DNA from: Polluticaenibacter yanchengensis
Lineage (GTDB): Bacteria > Bacteroidota > Bacteroidia > Chitinophagales > Chitinophagaceae
Direction: 5' to 3'
DNA length: 64,000 bases
Assembly (NCBI GenBank): GCA_027854065.1
Contig: JAQGEF010000002.1
Coordinates: 1-64,000 of the forward strand
This document shows positions 1-10,119 of the stretch, one piece after another; the stretch's first letter is position 1, and every line of letters starts with the position of its first letter. Below the pieces are notes generated by a model, which had not been told where the DNA came from, did not search any database, and saw only the letters and a list, made by a program, of their open reading frames with translations. The translations under genes were made by a program, and so were the position numbers.

Positions 1-756
1 AATAATTTTCTTTCATTTTTAGAAGATACGCTACAAAAACTACAAAATAAAACCATAGGATTGATTCGATTGGATAGCGGATTTTTTCACTCAGACATAT
101 TAGACTATTTAGAACACCGCAATACCGATTATATCATTGCAGCAAAGTTTACTCATCCAATTCAACGGTTAATAGCAGATAACAAATCCTGGATAAAGAT
201 AGATGAAGGCATTGAAATTTGCGAACAACATTACCAAAGCCAGAGTTGGAGCAAGGCTAGAAGACTAGTAATTGTAAGACAAAAAATGAAAGAAAAATCT
301 GGTGTAACCGGCAAAAGGTTAAGTCTGTTTCCTGAAGAAGAGGCGTTTAAAAATTATCGATACAGTGCTTATGTAACAAGCTTAAAGTTAAGTCCTATTG
401 AGGTATGGAGGCTTTACAGAGGTAGAGCTAATGCTGAAAATCATATTAAAGAACTCAAATATGATTTTGGTTTTGATAGTTTTAATCTTAAAAGTTTTTA
501 TGCCACAGAAGCAGCACTAACCTTTGCGATGATAGCCTACAATTTGATGTCACTTTTCAAACAGTTCATCTTGCAAGAAAAAACACAGAAACGATTATCA
601 ACATTGCGATTCAGGGTGTTTGCCATTGGAGCCTATTTTGAAAAAGTCAATGAACAAATTGTACTCAAAATAGCTCTCGTAAAAAAACGACGAAAGTGGT
701 TCTCTTCACTATGGAATCAATCTCAAAATTTTCATTTCCCTTTTTCTAATGCGTAA
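1..756 (+). CDS. IS1380-type transposase, 3' part (5' end outside window)
   Basis: The frame is already open at base 1, so only the last ~251 residues are present. The protein is a DDE transposase that would move its own insertion sequence. Visible signs are the RLDSGF block (a catalytic Asp of the DDE triad) at the start of the segment and, further on, a YRGRANAEN block followed by an IKELK run, which carries the final Glu and is typical of IS1380/IS4-type enzymes. It ends in a basic tail and a TAA at 754-756. The next gene is in the same frame directly after this stop and lacks a convincing start, which suggests the right end of the element lies near 756-780. The family call is firm; the exact element end is not. 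Confidence 0.85.
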   Translation, partial: NNFLSFLEDTLQKLQNKTIGLIRLDSGFFHSDILDYLEHRNTDYIIAAKFTHPIQRLIADNKSWIKIDEGIEICEQHYQSQSWSKARRLVIVRQKMKEKSGVTGKRLSLFPEEEAFKNYRYSAYVTSLKLSPIEVWRLYRGRANAENHIKELKYDFGFDSFNLKSFYATEAALTFAMIAYNLMSLFKQFILQEKTQKRLSTLRFRVFAIGAYFEKVNEQIVLKIALVKKRRKWFSSLWNQSQNFHFPFSNA

Positions 757-777
757 TCTGGGTTTATTATCCTGTTA

Positions 778-1089
778 ATGGTTTGTTCTGGCTTAGCCAA
801 TCAAGCTGTTGCGCAGTATAGAGAGTCAGTACAAAAAAAGATTCTTCAAAAAATGAAGGATAGCCTGGGACTGACTTCTTTGGAAGTAACAAGGGTTAGC
901 ATGGTAAACGCTGATTTGGAAGATAAAAAAAGTGCAGCCAGGCAGCAATATGGCCCGCAGGCAGATTCAGTGCAATACCATATTCAACGTATTGAAAATA
1001 CAAGAGACTCTTTGTATCAACAGGCATTACCAGTTTATAAGTTCACATTGTATAAACAAAAGAAAACGAACCTCATTAGCAATAACTAA
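778..1089 (+). CDS. small exported protein upstream of rhs, start probably lost to IS insertion
   Basis: This is a 103-residue protein with a hydrophobic start and an ALA-type cleavage region (AVAQ), followed by a charged helical part (repeated Lys/Gln/Arg, with a RIENTRDSLYQQALP stretch). That pattern resembles small periplasmic Spy/CpxP-like proteins, although I cannot name the family. The hydrophobic core continues upstream of the ATG (FIILL) straight to the transposase stop. The native signal peptide therefore seems to begin before this ATG and to have been cut by the insertion sequence. It lies 12 bp before the rhs gene in the same direction, so it may be co-transcribed with it. Function unknown. 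Confidence 0.5.
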   Translation: MVCSGLANQAVAQYRESVQKKILQKMKDSLGLTSLEVTRVSMVNADLEDKKSAARQQYGPQADSVQYHIQRIENTRDSLYQQALPVYKFTLYKQKKTNLISNN

Positions 1090-1101
1090 TTAAATGATCT
1101 T

Positions 1102-4100
1102 ATGGCGAACTACAAATTTATATTCGTTATAGGCTTGGTTTGGATGGCGACAGTTTTCCCTTTTACCGAAAATCAGGCTCAGCCACCTGTAGTACCCGCC
1201 TACTATGGCCAGGCACCGGTGAATTATGTACAGAGCTGGACGGCCAAAGCCCCGGAAAAGGATACAGCCGTTTTGCCGGGTAAAGCGTTATCCCAGGTGC
1301 AACAAACCACTCAGTATATAGATGGCTTGGGACGTCCGCTGCAAACTGTTATCAAACAAGGCTCATTGATTACAGGAGGAGTGGCAAGTGATTTGGTTTC
1401 TCCGCATATATATGACGAGTATGGCAGGGAGACGGTGAAATACCTGCCTTTTGCAGCCAATAATGCCCACGGTAATGCTTCCTTAAACGATGGTTGGGTA
1501 AAGATAAATCCGTTTAAACAGCAGGAGGTGTTTATGCAGACTGCACTGGCCGGCCAGAATGAAAGCTGGTATTTTGAAAAAACGGTTTTGGAAAATTCGC
1601 CTTTGGGACGTGTAACAGAATCCTTTGCACCCGGCAACAGTTGGGTGGGTACCAGTACACAATCAAGCGAGCATGACAGGCGGTCAGTAAAAAGCCGTTA
1701 TTGGTTGAATAATAAAGCCGATAGTGTACGCATCTGGGAGGTTACTGACGTTCCTGGTGCTTTCGGTACTTATAGCAGTTCGGCTATGTATGATTCCGGG
1801 ATGTTATATAAAAACATAACTATTGATGAACATGGTAAGCAGATCATTACTTTTTTAAATAAAGAGCAAAAGACCATCTTAAAAAAAGTACAGTTAACGG
1901 CTGTGGCGGATTCAGGTAAAGGGAGGGGGCATAACGGTTGGTTATGTACCTATTATATCTATGATGAGATTAATCGCCTTCGGGCAGTTATTCAGCCAGA
2001 AGGAGTAATCGCACTCGCATCCGGTTCATGGAATTTTTCTGGTAATATATTAGATGAACAATGCTTCCGGTATGAGTATGATGCCAGAAGCAAAATGGTA
2101 AGAAAAAAAATACCCGGTGCGGGAGAAGTATATATGGTCTACGATGCAAGAGACCGCCTGGTGCTGACCCAGGATGCCAATATGCGGGTAAACAATAAAT
2201 GGCTTTATACTTTATATGATCAATTGAACAGGCCTGTAAGCACCGGTTTATGGACGACTACAAATACCTTATCTACCCATGCGGGCTTAGCGGCTGGCAG
2301 TGTTGCCTATCCGGCTCTTTCCGGGGAAAGCTATGAAGAACTAACTGTAACCTACTACGATAATTACTTCGGCTGGCTATTTGAGTATTTTTATGAGGGG
2401 GATACTTATGATCCTTTGCTTGATGAATATTTATTAACCCCTGTGGCCGATACCTGGCCATATACCCAGTCCAATGTTGCATTAACCGCTACACGGGGAT
2501 TGGTTACAGGCACCAGGGTGAAAATTATGGATGGTACGAACAACTGGATAGTAACTGCCAATATCTATGATGAAAAAGGAAGAGTAATACAGCAACGGAT
2601 CAATCGGGCTGATAAGGAAAACGGTAGTAATAGCTGGCGGAAACTTTTTAGACAAACAATCACTAATCAGTATAGCTGGAATGGTGCCGTGTTAATAAGC
2701 ATTAACCGTTTGTATAAAGGAAAAGACTGGGATCAGGTAAGCACCCGTTATACGTATGATTCTCTGTGGCGGGTTTTGGCTATTTCTAAACAGCCGCACA
2801 AATACGTCAACCAACCTAAAAGAGAATATCTTTCGAATGAAAGAATCATTGCGCAGAATGAATATGATGCGCTTGGGCAATTGAAAAAGAAAATACTGGC
2901 ACCGGAGTTTGACGGTGGTAATGGCTTGGATAGCTTGAGTTTTGATTACAATATCCGGGGCTGGTTATTAGGTATGAACCGCAATTATGCACGAGATCTA
3001 CACCAGGATAATTATTTTGGTTTTGACCTTGGTTATGATAAAACTAATAATAACCTTATTGGTAACCAAAGTTATACTGCTGCACAATTTAACGGTAATA
3101 TCAGCGGCCAAACCTGGAAAAGTAAAGGTGACGGCGAAAAAAGGAAATATGACTATGGTTATGATGCGGCAAACCGTTTATTAAAGGCTGATTTTACTCA
3201 ATTTTCCAGTGGGGTATTTAGTCCCTGGACCGGGGTGAACTATTCAGTAAAAATGGGTGATGGTGAAGACGTGAATACTGCGTATGACGCTAATGGCAAT
3301 ATTAAAAAAATGCAGCAATGGGGTTTGAAGGTAGGCAGTAGTACCCAAATTGATATTTTGACATATACCTATGCAACAGGTAGCAACAAATTATTAAAAG
3401 TAACCGATGGGAATACTACGGATAATAAACTGGGCGATTTTTACAATGGAGGTAGCGGTACTAATGATGACTATGCTTATGACGACAATGGCAATATGGT
3501 AAAAGACCATAATAAAAATATTGGTACTTTATCGGCAAATGGCATTACTTATAATCACATGAACCTGCCGGAAACTGTTATCGTAAGGGCTGCTTATAAT
3601 AGCGGTACTGAAAAAGGGAAAATCATTTACCAGTATGATGCTACCGGTACGAAGCTGAAAAAGACAGTTTTTGAACCCGGGAGAGACACAATATCCACCA
3701 GCTATTATCCGGGTGGTTTTGTATATACCGAAAAGTTGACCTATCTCAGTGAATATAGTGTTTATGATGGCAGTGATACCAGTTTAATCATTGGAATGGA
3801 GGAAGGGCGTATCCGGTTTGGAAAAACCGATACCAGTTTTGCCTTTGATTATTTTTTAAAAGATCATTTAGGCAATGTTAGGGCGGTATTAACGGACGAA
3901 CAGAAAACGGATAGTTATATTGCTGCTACGCTGGAACCAGCTACCATAACAGCTGAAGAACTGCTATATGACAATCTAAGCAGTTCTCAATACAATAAAC
4001 CCGGCTGGTTCAGCGACCCGCTTTATAGTACTAATACCAAGGTTGCCAGGACTAAAAATGCAACTGGAGTAAACAAAGTTGGGCCAAGTATACTTCTGAA

Positions 4101-5475
4101 AGTAATGGCAGGTGATAGCTACAATATCAGGGTGGCAAGTGGCTATAGTACAATAGGAAAAGCCAGTAATGACCCTAATAATGTAATAACGGATTTATTT
4201 AATGCTTTGGTGGCCGGTATTCCCATTGTCAGTGGCGGTAAAGTAACAACCTCTCAACTTACTGTTCCTGCTGCGGGGCTAAACGGGTCAATTACCAGCT
4301 TTTTAAATACCCAAACCACGAGCGGTTCTAAGCCTAAAGCCTATATAAACTGGATTGTTTTTGATGAGCGGTTTAAGATAATAGAAGAAGCCAGCAGTTT
4401 TGAGCAGGTTGGCGCCAGCGGGGTAACCACTATACATACAAAACCAGCTTTAACAATTCCTAAAAACGGATATCTTTATATTTATACCAGCAATGAAGCT
4501 ACCAATATTGATGTCTTTTTTGATAACTTGCAGGTAACTCATGTGCGTAGCCCTTTATTGGAAGAAACCCACTATTATCCTTTTGGCCTGACTATGAAAA
4601 TGATCAGTAGTAATGCATTGAGTAATGCTGCTGAAAACAAGTATAAATACAATGGTAAGGAAGAACAAAGAGAAGAGTTTAGCGATGGCACAGGATTGGA
4701 GTGGCTGGACTATGGGGCAAGGATGTATGATAATCAGATTGGAAGGTGGATGGTTTTAGATCCATTTGCAGATAAGTATTTAGGAATAACACCATACTCT
4801 TATTGTCTTAATAATCCCATTGTTTTTGTCGATCCGGACGGAAGAGATGTTATTTTATATGATAAAAAGTTTCAAAAAGTTGCTACAATTACAAAAGAGG
4901 GCACTCTTATAGAAAAAGGAATGGAAAACTCATCCATCTTAAAAGCATACAATGAAACCAAAAAATATCTGAAAAATGATCCCATTTTTGCAAAAATGGA
5001 GAAGACAGAAGGGATACTTAATATTATGGAAGCAATGGATATGAGTACTGGAGCAATATTCACACCGGGCAGTTTTTTAATTAATGGCGTTGATAGATTT
5101 GAATATAAAGGCGATGCAGAGGGGGTTGAATCTGCTGATTATGTCAACAAGGATGATCTAGGAACAATATCTTGGAATACTTTAGCGGGAGCAGTAGATG
5201 GAGAAGGTAACCGTCATTCTCCAGCAATGATCTTTTTTCATGAACTATCGCATGCTGAGAACTACGCTTCAAATTTATTAGAATTCGTAAAAAGAACCCT
5301 AACGCCGCTTCCTAAATTGACTACAAAAGAAGAAGAGAAAGTAATAGATAAATCAAATGAAAAATCTAAAGAATTAAAGAACGGTGATGGCGGAGATGGT
5401 GAAAAAAAGAAAAGAACATCACATAAGGTTCAGTATTTTTTTAAAACTAAATCAACGACTTCAAATGAAGAGTAA
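1102..5475 (+). CDS. secreted Rhs-repeat protein with zinc-protease-like C-terminal tip
   Basis: This 1,457-residue protein has an N-terminal signal peptide ending near residue 26 (NQAQ). A DUF6443-like start ([11 protein letters not shown]) is followed by many YD/RHS repeats with Y-D-x-x-G-R/N motifs, and the RHS core ends with the DPDGRD block at residues 1244-1249. After that conserved border comes a variable tip of ~208 residues. The tip has HELSH at 1380-1384 and, about 30 residues later, a Glu-rich helix ([16 protein letters not shown], from 1410) that fits the second half of an M91/NleD-like zinc metallopeptidase. In Rhs proteins such tips are usually toxins released inside or beside a rival cell; here that role is inferred. 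The last 11 bp overlap the next gene. The tip is more A+T-rich than the core, as expected for an exchanged cassette. Confidence 0.85.
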   Translation: MANYKFIFVIGLVWMATVFPFTENQAQPPVVPAYYGQAPVNYVQSWTAKAPEKDTAVLPGKALSQVQQTTQYIDGLGRPLQTVIKQGSLITGGVASDLVSPHIYDEYGRETVKYLPFAANNAHGNASLNDGWVKINPFKQQEVFMQTALAGQNESWYFEKTVLENSPLGRVTESFAPGNSWVGTSTQSSEHDRRSVKSRYWLNNKADSVRIWEVTDVPGAFGTYSSSAMYDSGMLYKNITIDEHGKQIITFLNKEQKTILKKVQLTAVADSGKGRGHNGWLCTYYIYDEINRLRAVIQPEGVIALASGSWNFSGNILDEQCFRYEYDARSKMVRKKIPGAGEVYMVYDARDRLVLTQDANMRVNNKWLYTLYDQLNRPVSTGLWTTTNTLSTHAGLAAGSVAYPALSGESYEELTVTYYDNYFGWLFEYFYEGDTYDPLLDEYLLTPVADTWPYTQSNVALTATRGLVTGTRVKIMDGTNNWIVTANIYDEKGRVIQQRINRADKENGSNSWRKLFRQTITNQYSWNGAVLISINRLYKGKDWDQVSTRYTYDSLWRVLAISKQPHKYVNQPKREYLSNERIIAQNEYDALGQLKKKILAPEFDGGNGLDSLSFDYNIRGWLLGMNRNYARDLHQDNYFGFDLGYDKTNNNLIGNQSYTAAQFNGNISGQTWKSKGDGEKRKYDYGYDAANRLLKADFTQFSSGVFSPWTGVNYSVKMGDGEDVNTAYDANGNIKKMQQWGLKVGSSTQIDILTYTYATGSNKLLKVTDGNTTDNKLGDFYNGGSGTNDDYAYDDNGNMVKDHNKNIGTLSANGITYNHMNLPETVIVRAAYNSGTEKGKIIYQYDATGTKLKKTVFEPGRDTISTSYYPGGFVYTEKLTYLSEYSVYDGSDTSLIIGMEEGRIRFGKTDTSFAFDYFLKDHLGNVRAVLTDEQKTDSYIAATLEPATITAEELLYDNLSSSQYNKPGWFSDPLYSTNTKVARTKNATGVNKVGPSILLKVMAGDSYNIRVASGYSTIGKASNDPNNVITDLFNALVAGIPIVSGGKVTTSQLTVPAAGLNGSITSFLNTQTTSGSKPKAYINWIVFDERFKIIEEASSFEQVGASGVTTIHTKPALTIPKNGYLYIYTSNEATNIDVFFDNLQVTHVRSPLLEETHYYPFGLTMKMISSNALSNAAENKYKYNGKEEQREEFSDGTGLEWLDYGARMYDNQIGRWMVLDPFADKYLGITPYSYCLNNPIVFVDPDGRDVILYDKKFQKVATITKEGTLIEKGMENSSILKAYNETKKYLKNDPIFAKMEKTEGILNIMEAMDMSTGAIFTPGSFLINGVDRFEYKGDAEGVESADYVNKDDLGTISWNTLAGAVDGEGNRHSPAMIFFHELSHAENYASNLLEFVKRTLTPLPKLTTKEEEKVIDKSNEKSKELKNGDGGDGEKKKRTSHKVQYFFKTKSTTSNEE

Positions 5476-5977
5476 TTTTTATTTTCTAATAATTGCTAGC
5501 TCAATACTATTGACGTTTAAAAGTTGTGCTCCCACAAAAGAAATATCAAGTAATACAATAGAGTTCTACATTACCCCAAGAAATGTAAATTATGGATGGG
5601 CCGATCAGGGGATTTATAGATATAATTTTGAAAAAAAATCTATCAAAGTCCCATATTCAAAAGTTTCATATACCACGAGCGAAAAAAAAGATAGTTTATA
5701 TGAGTTATTTTATTGTCAACGTCAAAAAAGTGATGACTTATTAAAAAAGATAAACAATTCTTATTTAATTGCAAGCGAAAATGAATTTTCGGCACCACGC
5801 ATCATGATACTATTCAATAAATCTAAATCGCACGACACATTAATAATCGATAATAATTATAATGTGAGTTTTGAAAAGAAAATTTACCAAATAGATAACG
5901 AGCTAAAAACATTTTTAATTGACCTGATGCCTTCGGAAATGCAAGAAAGCTGGATTTATAATAAGATGAGAAGATAG
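5465..5977 (+). CDS. lipoprotein overlapping the rhs tip, candidate immunity protein
   Basis: I chose the ATG at 5465 because it gives a clean lipoprotein signal (hydrophobic stretch then FKSC, with Cys ~20) and overlaps the rhs stop by 11 bp. Longer starts would put charged residues before the signal. The ~170-residue mature part has no motif I recognise. Position is the main clue: genes directly after Rhs toxin tips usually encode the matching immunity protein. A membrane-anchored periplasmic location would suit protection against an incoming secreted toxin. The immunity role is an inference from overlap and topology only. Confidence 0.6.
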   Translation: MKSNFYFLIIASSILLTFKSCAPTKEISSNTIEFYITPRNVNYGWADQGIYRYNFEKKSIKVPYSKVSYTTSEKKDSLYELFYCQRQKSDDLLKKINNSYLIASENEFSAPRIMILFNKSKSHDTLIIDNNYNVSFEKKIYQIDNELKTFLIDLMPSEMQESWIYNKMRR

Positions 5978-6116
5978 ACCTACTTTGAATATAATTTACC
6001 TGTTTAAAAGAGGCACAGCAAACTTAAATGAAGGAATATAAATAGGTTTCATAGCACACGGTTATCCGAAGTCTTCGATATAATAAAGTAAACCAAAATA
6101 GTAGTAAAGCTATGCT

Positions 6117-6332
6117 TTGTTTCTAACAAAGTATCGGCTTTGCAAAAGCTGGGGCAAGACTACAGAAAACAGGGAACTATATATTATGAATCCTGGTTTA
6201 GTATCAGAAGTGGAAGCCCATGAATGTGTGCATGCTAAACAATATTCAGATGCTGTAAGATGGCTGGCAGTTACCTGTGGAAACTTAAATAGCTACCCAG
6301 TCACATTAAACAAACTCTATATCAATACGTAA
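6117..6332 (+). pseudogene. short fragment with HExxH motif, possible displaced Rhs tip
   Basis: A 71-codon frame opens with TTG and contains EAHECVHAKQYSDA, an HExxH zinc-binding signature with a following Gln/Tyr as seen in small metallopeptidase-like domains. Nothing before it looks like a complete protein, and the frame ends soon after. Rhs loci often carry silent displaced tips downstream of the active one, and this fits that picture. It could also be the remains of an unrelated toxin gene. The next frame reads partly protein-like before 6240, so a frameshift is possible. Confidence 0.3.
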
Positions 6333-6490
6333 AACTACGCTAAGATTATCTGTAAATTTACGTAGTTTCCGTATTGTTTATATGTTATTGCCATAGTAAT
6401 TTTGTAGACTGTCTTATTTAACCAAAATACCCTTAAACAGTTATCTTATCGGTAATCGGTTTGGGGTAATTGTTGGGGTTATAAAGGCCT

Positions 6491-6781
6491 ATGCAAAAAT
6501 TACTAAAAACAGCTTCATTCAATGAAGGCATTTTATGGCTGTTCAGAATTCAATTTGGATTAATACTAATTAATGTACCCATATTTGGTGAGCCATTTAT
6601 CTTCTCCATTTTTTCGGCAATTATATTTTCCTGTATTTCTTTAGTAGCGCTGCTAATTCAAAAGAGTGAATCACATAAATCTCTCTCTGTTAAAACAGAT
6701 TGCATCAAATATTTTTTTGCACTTAATTGTATAGGTGCAATTTTCAATACCAGATGTAATTGTGTTCTTTCAGTAAAATGA
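6491..6781 (+). CDS. small hypothetical membrane protein
   Basis: This 96-residue protein has two predicted membrane segments (about residues 15-34 and 37-56) and a cysteine-containing tail. I do not recognise it. It sits alone between the Rhs region and rteC. Its A+T-rich composition and lack of neighbours in the same direction make it a doubtful but possible gene. Confidence 0.35.
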   Translation: MQKLLKTASFNEGILWLFRIQFGLILINVPIFGEPFIFSIFSAIIFSCISLVALLIQKSESHKSLSVKTDCIKYFFALNCIGAIFNTRCNCVLSVK

Positions 6782-7106
6782 TTGAAGTTTCCGAAATTGA
6801 ATAAGGGTTAATAATTATTTTAAAATTTAAAGTTTCATACTTATGTCAAATTAGTCAAATATATTTTAAATAAAATGTGAATTTTAGTACTTTTATAATA
6901 CCAATGCTTAACAACAATAATGTTGATTTTATCAGCTATTAATCTGTTTTCTTGAAAACGATAACTGCTCTCTTTAATAGCAATCCTTAGAAAATTATAC
7001 TCTGCAATGTAGTCAAGTTATAGTTTACTGTTACAACTGATATGCAATATGACATGCCGGTTAAAAAAGGTATGTCTCGCATTATCAATAAATTAAAATT
7101 AACTCA
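6782..7106. other. A+T-rich intergenic stretch before rteC
   Basis: This holds no convincing gene. It probably contains the rteC promoter, but no clear Bacteroidota -7 element (TAnnTTTG) is visible. Confidence 0.5.
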
Positions 7107-7937
7107 ATGGAGAAATTTTATAACGAAGGACTCAAGAAACTGGAAGCTGAAATATCAGAAATAGAAATTGAAGTAGATATTTCAATTGAAAAGATTGAGA
7201 CAATTATACAACTCATCATTAATTGCGTATCCGATTTAAAAGAATTTATTCTAAACAGAGGGTTTAAAAATGAAAGTGAAGAAATTCGGTTTTTTAAATA
7301 TTTAAAGCCAACCATTCTTTCTAAACTCATTTACTATAATACTATTTATAAAATAGAGACTCAAAAACCTCATGGTACTAAAACTACCAAAAAATACCTT
7401 ATTAATAAACTTAGAGAATTAAAGAGTTTTTTTAATAATAACCTGGAGTTTTACAAATATTATCGAACTAATAGCACTTATTTGGATGATAAACTTTTTG
7501 TCAGAGGAAATCATGATTTTAAACTAAATCTCAATACCTATTATTTTGAATCAGATCATCGTTTTACCACTACATATGATTACAAATTGGCAAAGATTAT
7601 GGCCAATGACCTTCTACAGGTCTATATTGAAACAAAGCTGGAAAGTCTTAATAAAACTCAACTGGCATTAGAATCTGTTAAAGGGCTTAAATGGACAGGT
7701 AGTAAAGTGGCATTAACGGAATTAATTTATGCTTTGCATACGCAGCATGTTATCAATAATGGTAATATTGATATTAAATTATTAGCCAGGTATTGTGAAA
7801 GGTTATTGGATATAGATTTAGGTGACTACTACCACACATTCCTGGAAATTAAAAGGCGTAAAATAAACAGGACCAAGTTTATTGATAAATTGAGGGAAGG
7901 TTTAAATAAAAAGATAGAAGAGCAGGATGATAATTAA
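7107..7937 (+). CDS. rteC: RteC-family regulator of conjugative transposon excision/transfer
   Basis: This 276-residue protein has the two parts seen in RteC. The middle has the YRTNSTYLDDKLF..G block. The C-terminal half reads as a helix-turn-helix-like part (WTGSKVALTELIYALHTQ, then DLGDYYHTFLEIKRRK and a basic RTKF end). In CTnDOT, RteC activates the excision operon by binding upstream of it. Here it faces mobB tail to tail (24 bp between stops), and no excision genes are visible, so its target is unknown. The start at 7107 gives the usual length. Confidence 0.85.
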   Translation: MEKFYNEGLKKLEAEISEIEIEVDISIEKIETIIQLIINCVSDLKEFILNRGFKNESEEIRFFKYLKPTILSKLIYYNTIYKIETQKPHGTKTTKKYLINKLRELKSFFNNNLEFYKYYRTNSTYLDDKLFVRGNHDFKLNLNTYYFESDHRFTTTYDYKLAKIMANDLLQVYIETKLESLNKTQLALESVKGLKWTGSKVALTELIYALHTQHVINNGNIDIKLLARYCERLLDIDLGDYYHTFLEIKRRKINRTKFIDKLREGLNKKIEEQDDN

Positions 7938-7960
7938 TTATCAGAAGATTGATATTTGTA

Positions 7961-9244
7961 TTAATCTCTTTTTTTACGCCTGTTCTTCTTTTTCATTCTT
8001 CGGGCAAAATCTAATTCCTCATAATCTTCACCCTGGTTCTGCGGAATAAAGCTAAAAGATTCCATAAAGCCATCATCAAGCTTTGATTCACCGTTTAAGA
8101 ATTCAAATAACTCATGAGGTTTATTTTCGGGATGGTCCCTTTCAATTTCTTTATTTCTATAAACGGCTTTTTCATTGTTCGATTCCTGTTGTGTTACGGT
8201 AATATCGTTAAACCTCTTATTGATTGCATTTGCGGATAAATCCTTACTCAGTTGGGAGCCATTCCAAACTGTTTTTGATTGATGGTCTATAAAAGTAACG
8301 CCATAAATCCTGTTGTCCTCGTTTCTTCTGATTACAACATTAATGCCCTGTGAAATCAATTGTTCTTTAAAACTTTTAATAGAGCCGGAGATATTTAAAG
8401 CTGTTTCAATTGTTTGTTTCAATGCTCCTTTAGAAGGGTATTTTGGGAAAAGCTCCTTTTGCATTTGAAACAAACCTTCCAGGTGTTGTAGACCGGCTTC
8501 TTTACCAAACAGGGATGATTTAAAGGGTTTTCCGACTTTTTCACCCTGACCATTTAATGCAAAATATACTAAGCCATTTTTTTGCCTGCCCTCATACTCG
8601 CCGGTTACTTTTTCGGCTGTGATGTTAAATAGAGAAAGTAGGGCATTGTAACTGCCTATTGTTTGAAATTGATAGTGCTTGGGTAGATAGCGGATCACCG
8701 AAGCCACCTGGCTTTTTATATTTCCTTTGTTAAACTCAACCACTTTAAATATCAAATCCTGTTTATTAGATTTTTGTTCCGTAGCAGGTTTTAAACGGAA
8801 CTCTTTTTCAAGTTTTCTGCAAATATCCATAGACCGTTTATGATCGAATCTGTCAGGTATTTTCTTGCCTGATAGTTCCACACAGGTAGTAACGATATGT
8901 ATGTGAGTCCTTTCAATATCTGTATGTTTGAATACCAAAAATGGCTGGTTAGCATATCCCATTTCCCTCATATATTGTTCCGCCATTTTACGAAAATTGT
9001 CATCACTAACTTTATCCGTCGGATCAGGGTTTAATGAAATATGCCTTACCGGCTTTTCTGTTTTAATATTGGCCGCCAAATACGGTTGAAAATGCCTGAT
9101 AAAATGATTCGTGGTATATTGGTTATCTGATGTTTCAGCTATTTTATTAGTGAGCAATACCTTCCCGTTTTCCTTATCAACTTTTTGTTGGTTATAGGAA
9201 ATAGCGCCAAACAAATTCTCACCCTTACTAATTTTAGCAATCAT
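7961..9244 (-). CDS. mobB: relaxase MobB
   Basis: This 427-residue relaxase nicks the transfer origin and covalently pilots the DNA strand into the recipient. The N-terminal ~300 residues form a MOB_P-type relaxase domain: MIAKISKGENLFGA with YNQQKV at the start, then HISLNPDP, and the metal-binding three-histidine block HTDIERTHIHIV. The C-terminus is very basic (KKKNRRKKRD). It overlaps mobA by 4 bp (ATGA), so the two are translated together. Downstream on this strand, where the coupling protein mobC usually follows, rteC lies instead in the opposite direction. Confidence 0.9.
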   Translation of the reverse strand: MIAKISKGENLFGAISYNQQKVDKENGKVLLTNKIAETSDNQYTTNHFIRHFQPYLAANIKTEKPVRHISLNPDPTDKVSDDNFRKMAEQYMREMGYANQPFLVFKHTDIERTHIHIVTTCVELSGKKIPDRFDHKRSMDICRKLEKEFRLKPATEQKSNKQDLIFKVVEFNKGNIKSQVASVIRYLPKHYQFQTIGSYNALLSLFNITAEKVTGEYEGRQKNGLVYFALNGQGEKVGKPFKSSLFGKEAGLQHLEGLFQMQKELFPKYPSKGALKQTIETALNISGSIKSFKEQLISQGINVVIRRNEDNRIYGVTFIDHQSKTVWNGSQLSKDLSANAINKRFNDITVTQQESNNEKAVYRNKEIERDHPENKPHELFEFLNGESKLDDGFMESFSFIPQNQGEDYEELDFARRMKKKNRRKKRD

Positions 9245-9687
9245 TTTTTCTCATTATTTAGAATATATTTTGCTTCAAACTCCAATGTCAGTTGCATGAT
9301 TTGTTTACATAAAGCTGCCATTTCAGTCGTCAGTTTTTCAAGTTTAAAAAGGTAAGCCGCCGCTTTTTTTTCTGAAAAATTCCGGTATATAATCTTTACA
9401 ATCTGATTATAGTTAACCCCGATATTTCTAAACACCGTAAAGAATTTTGTCAACTGTATGTGGAATTCCAATGTGGGCATATCCGTTTTTATTACTTTAA
9501 TCTCCTTTTGTAACAACACTGAAACAATAAATTTTGCTTTATTCTTCATTCCTGAGTTTTCAAAAATGGTTAGAAAACGAGCATTTTCTTCGTCCGTAAG
9601 ACGAAAAACATGACGATTTTTACTTGGATTCAATTTAGGTTTTCGCCCACCTTTATTTTGTTTTTTCTTAATACCATTGTCCATCAC
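9241..9687 (-). CDS. mobA: mobilisation accessory protein MobA
   Basis: This 148-residue basic protein has a GGRKP(K)-rich start, then a VFRLTDEENARFL ribbon-helix-helix-like segment and a NIGVNYNQIVKIIYR block, all typical of MobA/MobC relaxosome proteins that bind oriT and position the relaxase. It is the first gene of the mobA-mobB pair. Just upstream (9688-10400) lies the palindrome-rich region where oriT is expected. Confidence 0.85.
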   Translation of the reverse strand: MMDNGIKKKQNKGGRKPKLNPSKNRHVFRLTDEENARFLTIFENSGMKNKAKFIVSVLLQKEIKVIKTDMPTLEFHIQLTKFFTVFRNIGVNYNQIVKIIYRNFSEKKAAAYLFKLEKLTTEMAALCKQIMQLTLEFEAKYILNNEKK

Positions 9688-9750
9688 AATCCATTTTTAA
9701 TGTTAAATAAAACCCCGACTTCGGAGGGTGTTTTCAGCCCCCTGCAAGGG

Positions 9751-9802
9751 CAAGTTGTTTTGAGGCACTAAACCGGTTTCCGGTGCCTCAAAACATAACT
9801 TG
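9751..9802. repeat. inverted repeat near mobA, oriT candidate
   Basis: The arms are 9751-9768 and 9783-9802 with a 14-nt loop. The inner 12 bp (GTTTTGAGGCAC) pair perfectly, and an outer CAAGTT pairs after a 2-nt bulge. Inverted repeats beside the nick site and next to mobA are usual for MOB_P transfer origins, so this is the best oriT candidate on position. Confidence 0.5.
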
Positions 9803-9822
9803 CTCCTTTCTTTCGAAAGGAA

Positions 9823-9845
9823 AATCCGCCCTGCGGGACGGATTA
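9823..9845. repeat. small G+C-rich hairpin
   Basis: AATCCG and CGGATT flank an inner CCC/GGG pair with a TGC loop and one unpaired A. It lies 20 bp right of the inverted repeat at 9751-9802 and may be part of the same structured origin. Confidence 0.4.
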
Positions 9846-10083
9846 ATGTTAGCAGGGAATATTGTCCTCGCATATGCGCAAATAACTACCATATCTGTTA
9901 CTGTTTTATTCATAAAACCATGTTTTACAAAGTAAGAAAGGATTATTAAAAAGATTATTATCCGGCTTTCTGCCAAACCCTGCCATTTACAGCCAATAAT
10001 ACTGTTGGCCTTTATAATCGCAGTTAAAAACATCTCTTTTGCATTCGATGGATAGCCTGAGCGTAGTGATTCATTCAGTATCA

Positions 10084-10119
10084 CCTGATGGCTAGCCAGC
10101 AAGCTGGCAAGCCATCAGG
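10084..10119. repeat. 17-bp-arm palindrome
   Basis: The arms 10084-10100 and 10103-10119 match in 16 of 17 positions with a 2-nt (AA) centre. It begins with CCTGATGGCT and ends with AGCCATCAGG. The ends carry the CCTGA/TCAGG motif that recurs to the right. It may be a protein-binding site or a cruciform in the tra control region. Confidence 0.7.

Noticed and set aside
9788..10102. 104-codon frame on the minus strand in the mob/tra control region
   Set aside because: It runs through palindromes and lacks domain-like sequence; its composition is that of non-coding DNA.
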